Part shown: positions 62,366 through 64,000 of the stretch, piece after piece
Numbering within the stretch: the first letter of the stretch is position 1
Layout: every line of letters begins with the position of its first letter
Assembly: GCA_002364755.1 (NCBI GenBank)
Contig: DEZI01000030.1
Location: 251,809 to 315,808, forward strand
Length of the DNA: 64,000 bases
From: Stenotrophomonas maltophilia
GTDB lineage: Bacteria > Pseudomonadota > Gammaproteobacteria > Xanthomonadales > Xanthomonadaceae
Direction of reading: 5' to 3'
The notes under the pieces: model-generated
Told to the model about the DNA's origin: nothing
Seen by the model: the letters and a program-made list of their open reading frames with translations, nothing else
Databases searched by the model: none
Made by a program: the position numbers and the translations under genes

Positions 62366-63652
62366 ATGACGTCTGCCATTGATCCACGTCGCGCGCAGCT
62401 GCGACGCCTGAAAGCCATCGCCCTGGGCCTGCTGCTGTTGATGCTGGCCGGGTTCGCGGTCAGCCACTGGCAGGGCGAGCGCGGCGGCTGGGCCTGGGTG
62501 TCGGCCTTCTGCGAGGCTGCCGCCGTCGGCGCGCTGGCCGACTGGTTCGCGGTGGTGGCGCTGTTCCGGCGGCCGATGGGCCTGCCCATTCCGCACACGG
62601 CGATCATCCCGCGCAGCAAGGAACGCATCGGCGACAGCCTGGCCCTGTTCGTGCGCGACCAGTTTCTGGAGCCGGGCGTGCTGCTGGCCAAGCTGCAGGT
62701 CTTCGACCCCGCCAGCCGTCTCGGCAGCTGGCTGGCCGATCCGGCACGTTCGCGCATGCTGGCCGACATGGCCCGTGGCTGGGCGCTGCAGGCCCTGGAT
62801 TTCTTCGACGAAGGTGCCGTACGCCGGCAGCTGCACAGCTTCGTCGTGCAGCAGCTGCGACAGTGGAACGCGGCCTCCACCGCTGGCGAACTGCTGGCCC
62901 TGCTGACCGCCGATGGCCGCCACCAGCGCGTGCTGGACGAGGGCCTGCAGCGGCTCGGCCGCTGGCTGGAACAACCGGAAGTGAAGGAACGCGCCTCGCA
63001 GTTGATCGTGCGCTACATCCAGCGAGAGTGGCCGACGCTGTCGAACACGGTGAACTGGATCAAGCCGATCGACGAGATCGGCGACAGCCTGGCCGAGCGG
63101 CTGGCGGGGGCGGTGCTGGAGGAGCTGCAGCAGGTCCTGGCCGAGCCGCAGCATCCGTTGCGGCAGGATTACGAGGCCTGGCTGGGCAACTACGTGCAGC
63201 GCCTGCGCGAAGACCCGGCGCTGGCCGAGCGCATCGAGCAGCTGAAGCAGGAAATGATCGACCATCCGGCCCTGCAGGAGTACGTGCAGGGGCTGTGGGC
63301 GCGCATCCACGCCAGCCTGCGCGCGGATCTGCAGCGCGAGGATTCGGCACTGGTCGGCCATCTGCAGCGCAGCCTGGCGTCGCTGGGTTCGACGCTGCAG
63401 AGCGACCCCGCGCTGCGCGGTGCGCTCAACCAGCATCTGCTGGAGGGTGCGCAGCGCCTGACCGAGCGCCTGCGCGAGGGGGTGACCACGCACATCGCGC
63501 AGACGGTGAAGGGCTGGGACGAACGGCACCTGGTCGAGCAGCTGGAACTGAGCGTCGGCCGCGACCTGCAGTTCATCCGATTCAACGGCACGCTGGTGGG
63601 TGGGTTGATTGGCGTGCTGCTGCATGCGGCAACGGTGCTGTTCAAATTTTGA
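62366..63652 (+). CDS. DUF445 membrane protein
   Basis: A 428-residue protein with an N-terminal membrane helix (AIALGLLLLMLAGFAVS), the DUF445 signature FCEAAAVGALADWFAVVALF, PIPHTAIIPRSKERIGDSLA, a long helical middle part, and a C-terminal helix (GGLIGVLLHAATVLFKF). DUF445 proteins are widespread envelope proteins of unknown function. Length fits the family. Confidence 0.9.
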   Translation: MTSAIDPRRAQLRRLKAIALGLLLLMLAGFAVSHWQGERGGWAWVSAFCEAAAVGALADWFAVVALFRRPMGLPIPHTAIIPRSKERIGDSLALFVRDQFLEPGVLLAKLQVFDPASRLGSWLADPARSRMLADMARGWALQALDFFDEGAVRRQLHSFVVQQLRQWNAASTAGELLALLTADGRHQRVLDEGLQRLGRWLEQPEVKERASQLIVRYIQREWPTLSNTVNWIKPIDEIGDSLAERLAGAVLEELQQVLAEPQHPLRQDYEAWLGNYVQRLREDPALAERIEQLKQEMIDHPALQEYVQGLWARIHASLRADLQREDSALVGHLQRSLASLGSTLQSDPALRGALNQHLLEGAQRLTERLREGVTTHIAQTVKGWDERHLVEQLELSVGRDLQFIRFNGTLVGGLIGVLLHAATVLFKF

Positions 63653-63686
63653 TGATTGCTTGGCAGGGGTGCGCCCTGCACCCGCG

Positions 63687-63711
63687 GTAGTGCCGGCCGC
63701 TTGCCGGCAAC
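63687..63711 (+). repeat. SMAG/REP element downstream of DUF445 gene
   Basis: GTAG followed by TGCCGGC-CGCTT-GCCGGCA. Confidence 0.8.
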
Positions 63712-63814
63712 AGCAGAAGCAACGGCCAAAGCCTGCATTCCGTGGGTTGGCGGGGTGGGTCCGGTTGAGGGGGACGCCGTAAGCCCATCCATAGGGGCTT
63801 GGTCGCAGCTTGCT

Positions 63815-63870
63815 CGTGTGCGCTGTCCTGCGCACACGGCAAGACCGGGGTTGGGCGTCCTGCCCAACCC
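63815..63870. repeat. Twin 9-bp hairpins with a shared GTCCT loop
   Basis: 63815-63838 is CGTGTGCGC-TGTCCT-GCGCACACG. 63848-63870 is GGGTTGGGC-GTCCT-GCCCAACCC. Stems differ completely while both loops contain GTCCT. The spacing between them is nine bases. Confidence 0.7.
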
Positions 63871-64000
63871 GCCCGAGGCAGGCCTCTGGCCCATGTGGCG
63901 CACACCCCGCAAACCCACAGTGCCCCGCCTCTGACAGTTTCCCGCTGCTCATGGTGGGTGTTGAGCGTTGGGGGGCGCGGCCCCGGCAGGAAGAGCGGCG

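Larger units (their letters stand above)
63653..64000. other. Gene-free stretch at the right edge
   Basis: I see no convincing coding region in these 348 bases. It holds one SMAG element and two adjacent perfect hairpins, described separately, and several other short inverted repeats. Confidence 0.6.

Overview
The window is about 64 kb of GC-rich gammaproteobacterial chromosome. Gene content and order (petABC-sspAB, miaB-ybeZ-ybeY-corC, a fimT-pilVWXY1E pilin cluster, an Oar-like TonB-dependent receptor) point to the Xanthomonadales. The many short palindromes that begin or end in GTAG are the SMAG class of REP elements known from Stenotrophomonas maltophilia, so the best guess is Stenotrophomonas. 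This assignment is read from the sequence, not from a database search.

Layout. 1-1.6 kb: 5' part of uvrB, an orphan pseudopilin gene and tRNA-Asn. 1.6-8.5 kb: translationally coupled minor type IV pilin operon fimT-pilV-pilW-pilX-pilY1-pilE. 8.6-10.05 kb: ppnN. 10.2-12.8 kb: an AT-richer islet with a Fic-domain gene, an overlapping membrane-protein gene and a secreted-protein gene, bracketed by two near-identical hairpin repeats. 12.8-16.0 kb: Oar-like receptor. 16.2-22.6 kb: degenerate SDR and monothiol glutaredoxin, Fe-type SodB, a seven-unit tandem REP array, purEK, Trm112-like and nadC, two small unknowns. 22.6-26.6 kb: sspB, sspA, petCBA. 26.8-29.3 kb: lytic transglycosylase, WYL regulator, 3'-truncated GST gene. 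29.4-37.7 kb: miaB, phoH-like ybeZ, ybeY, three unknown genes, corC, DUF4105 protein, corA.

37.7-62 kb is dominated by polyamine metabolism: succinate-semialdehyde dehydrogenase, potIHG, a tripartite EmrAB-type drug pump inserted between potG and potF, potF, puuA, puuD, divergent puuB, and further along a puuC-like dehydrogenase divergent from an omega-aminotransferase. Read together these can import putrescine, glutamylate and oxidise it to GABA, transaminate GABA and oxidise succinate semialdehyde to succinate. Between puuB and puuC lies a signalling block: a MASE1 protein with a degenerate C-terminus, a small secreted protein, a double-receiver GGDEF cyclase and a bacteriohemerythrin, plus an MHS-family transporter and a TonB-like proline-rich protein. 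61-64 kb: a ParB-nuclease-like protein, a DUF445 membrane protein and a structured gene-free end.

Most operons show ATGA or TGATG stop/start overlaps. The long open frames antisense to real genes are GC-driven shadows and are not annotated.
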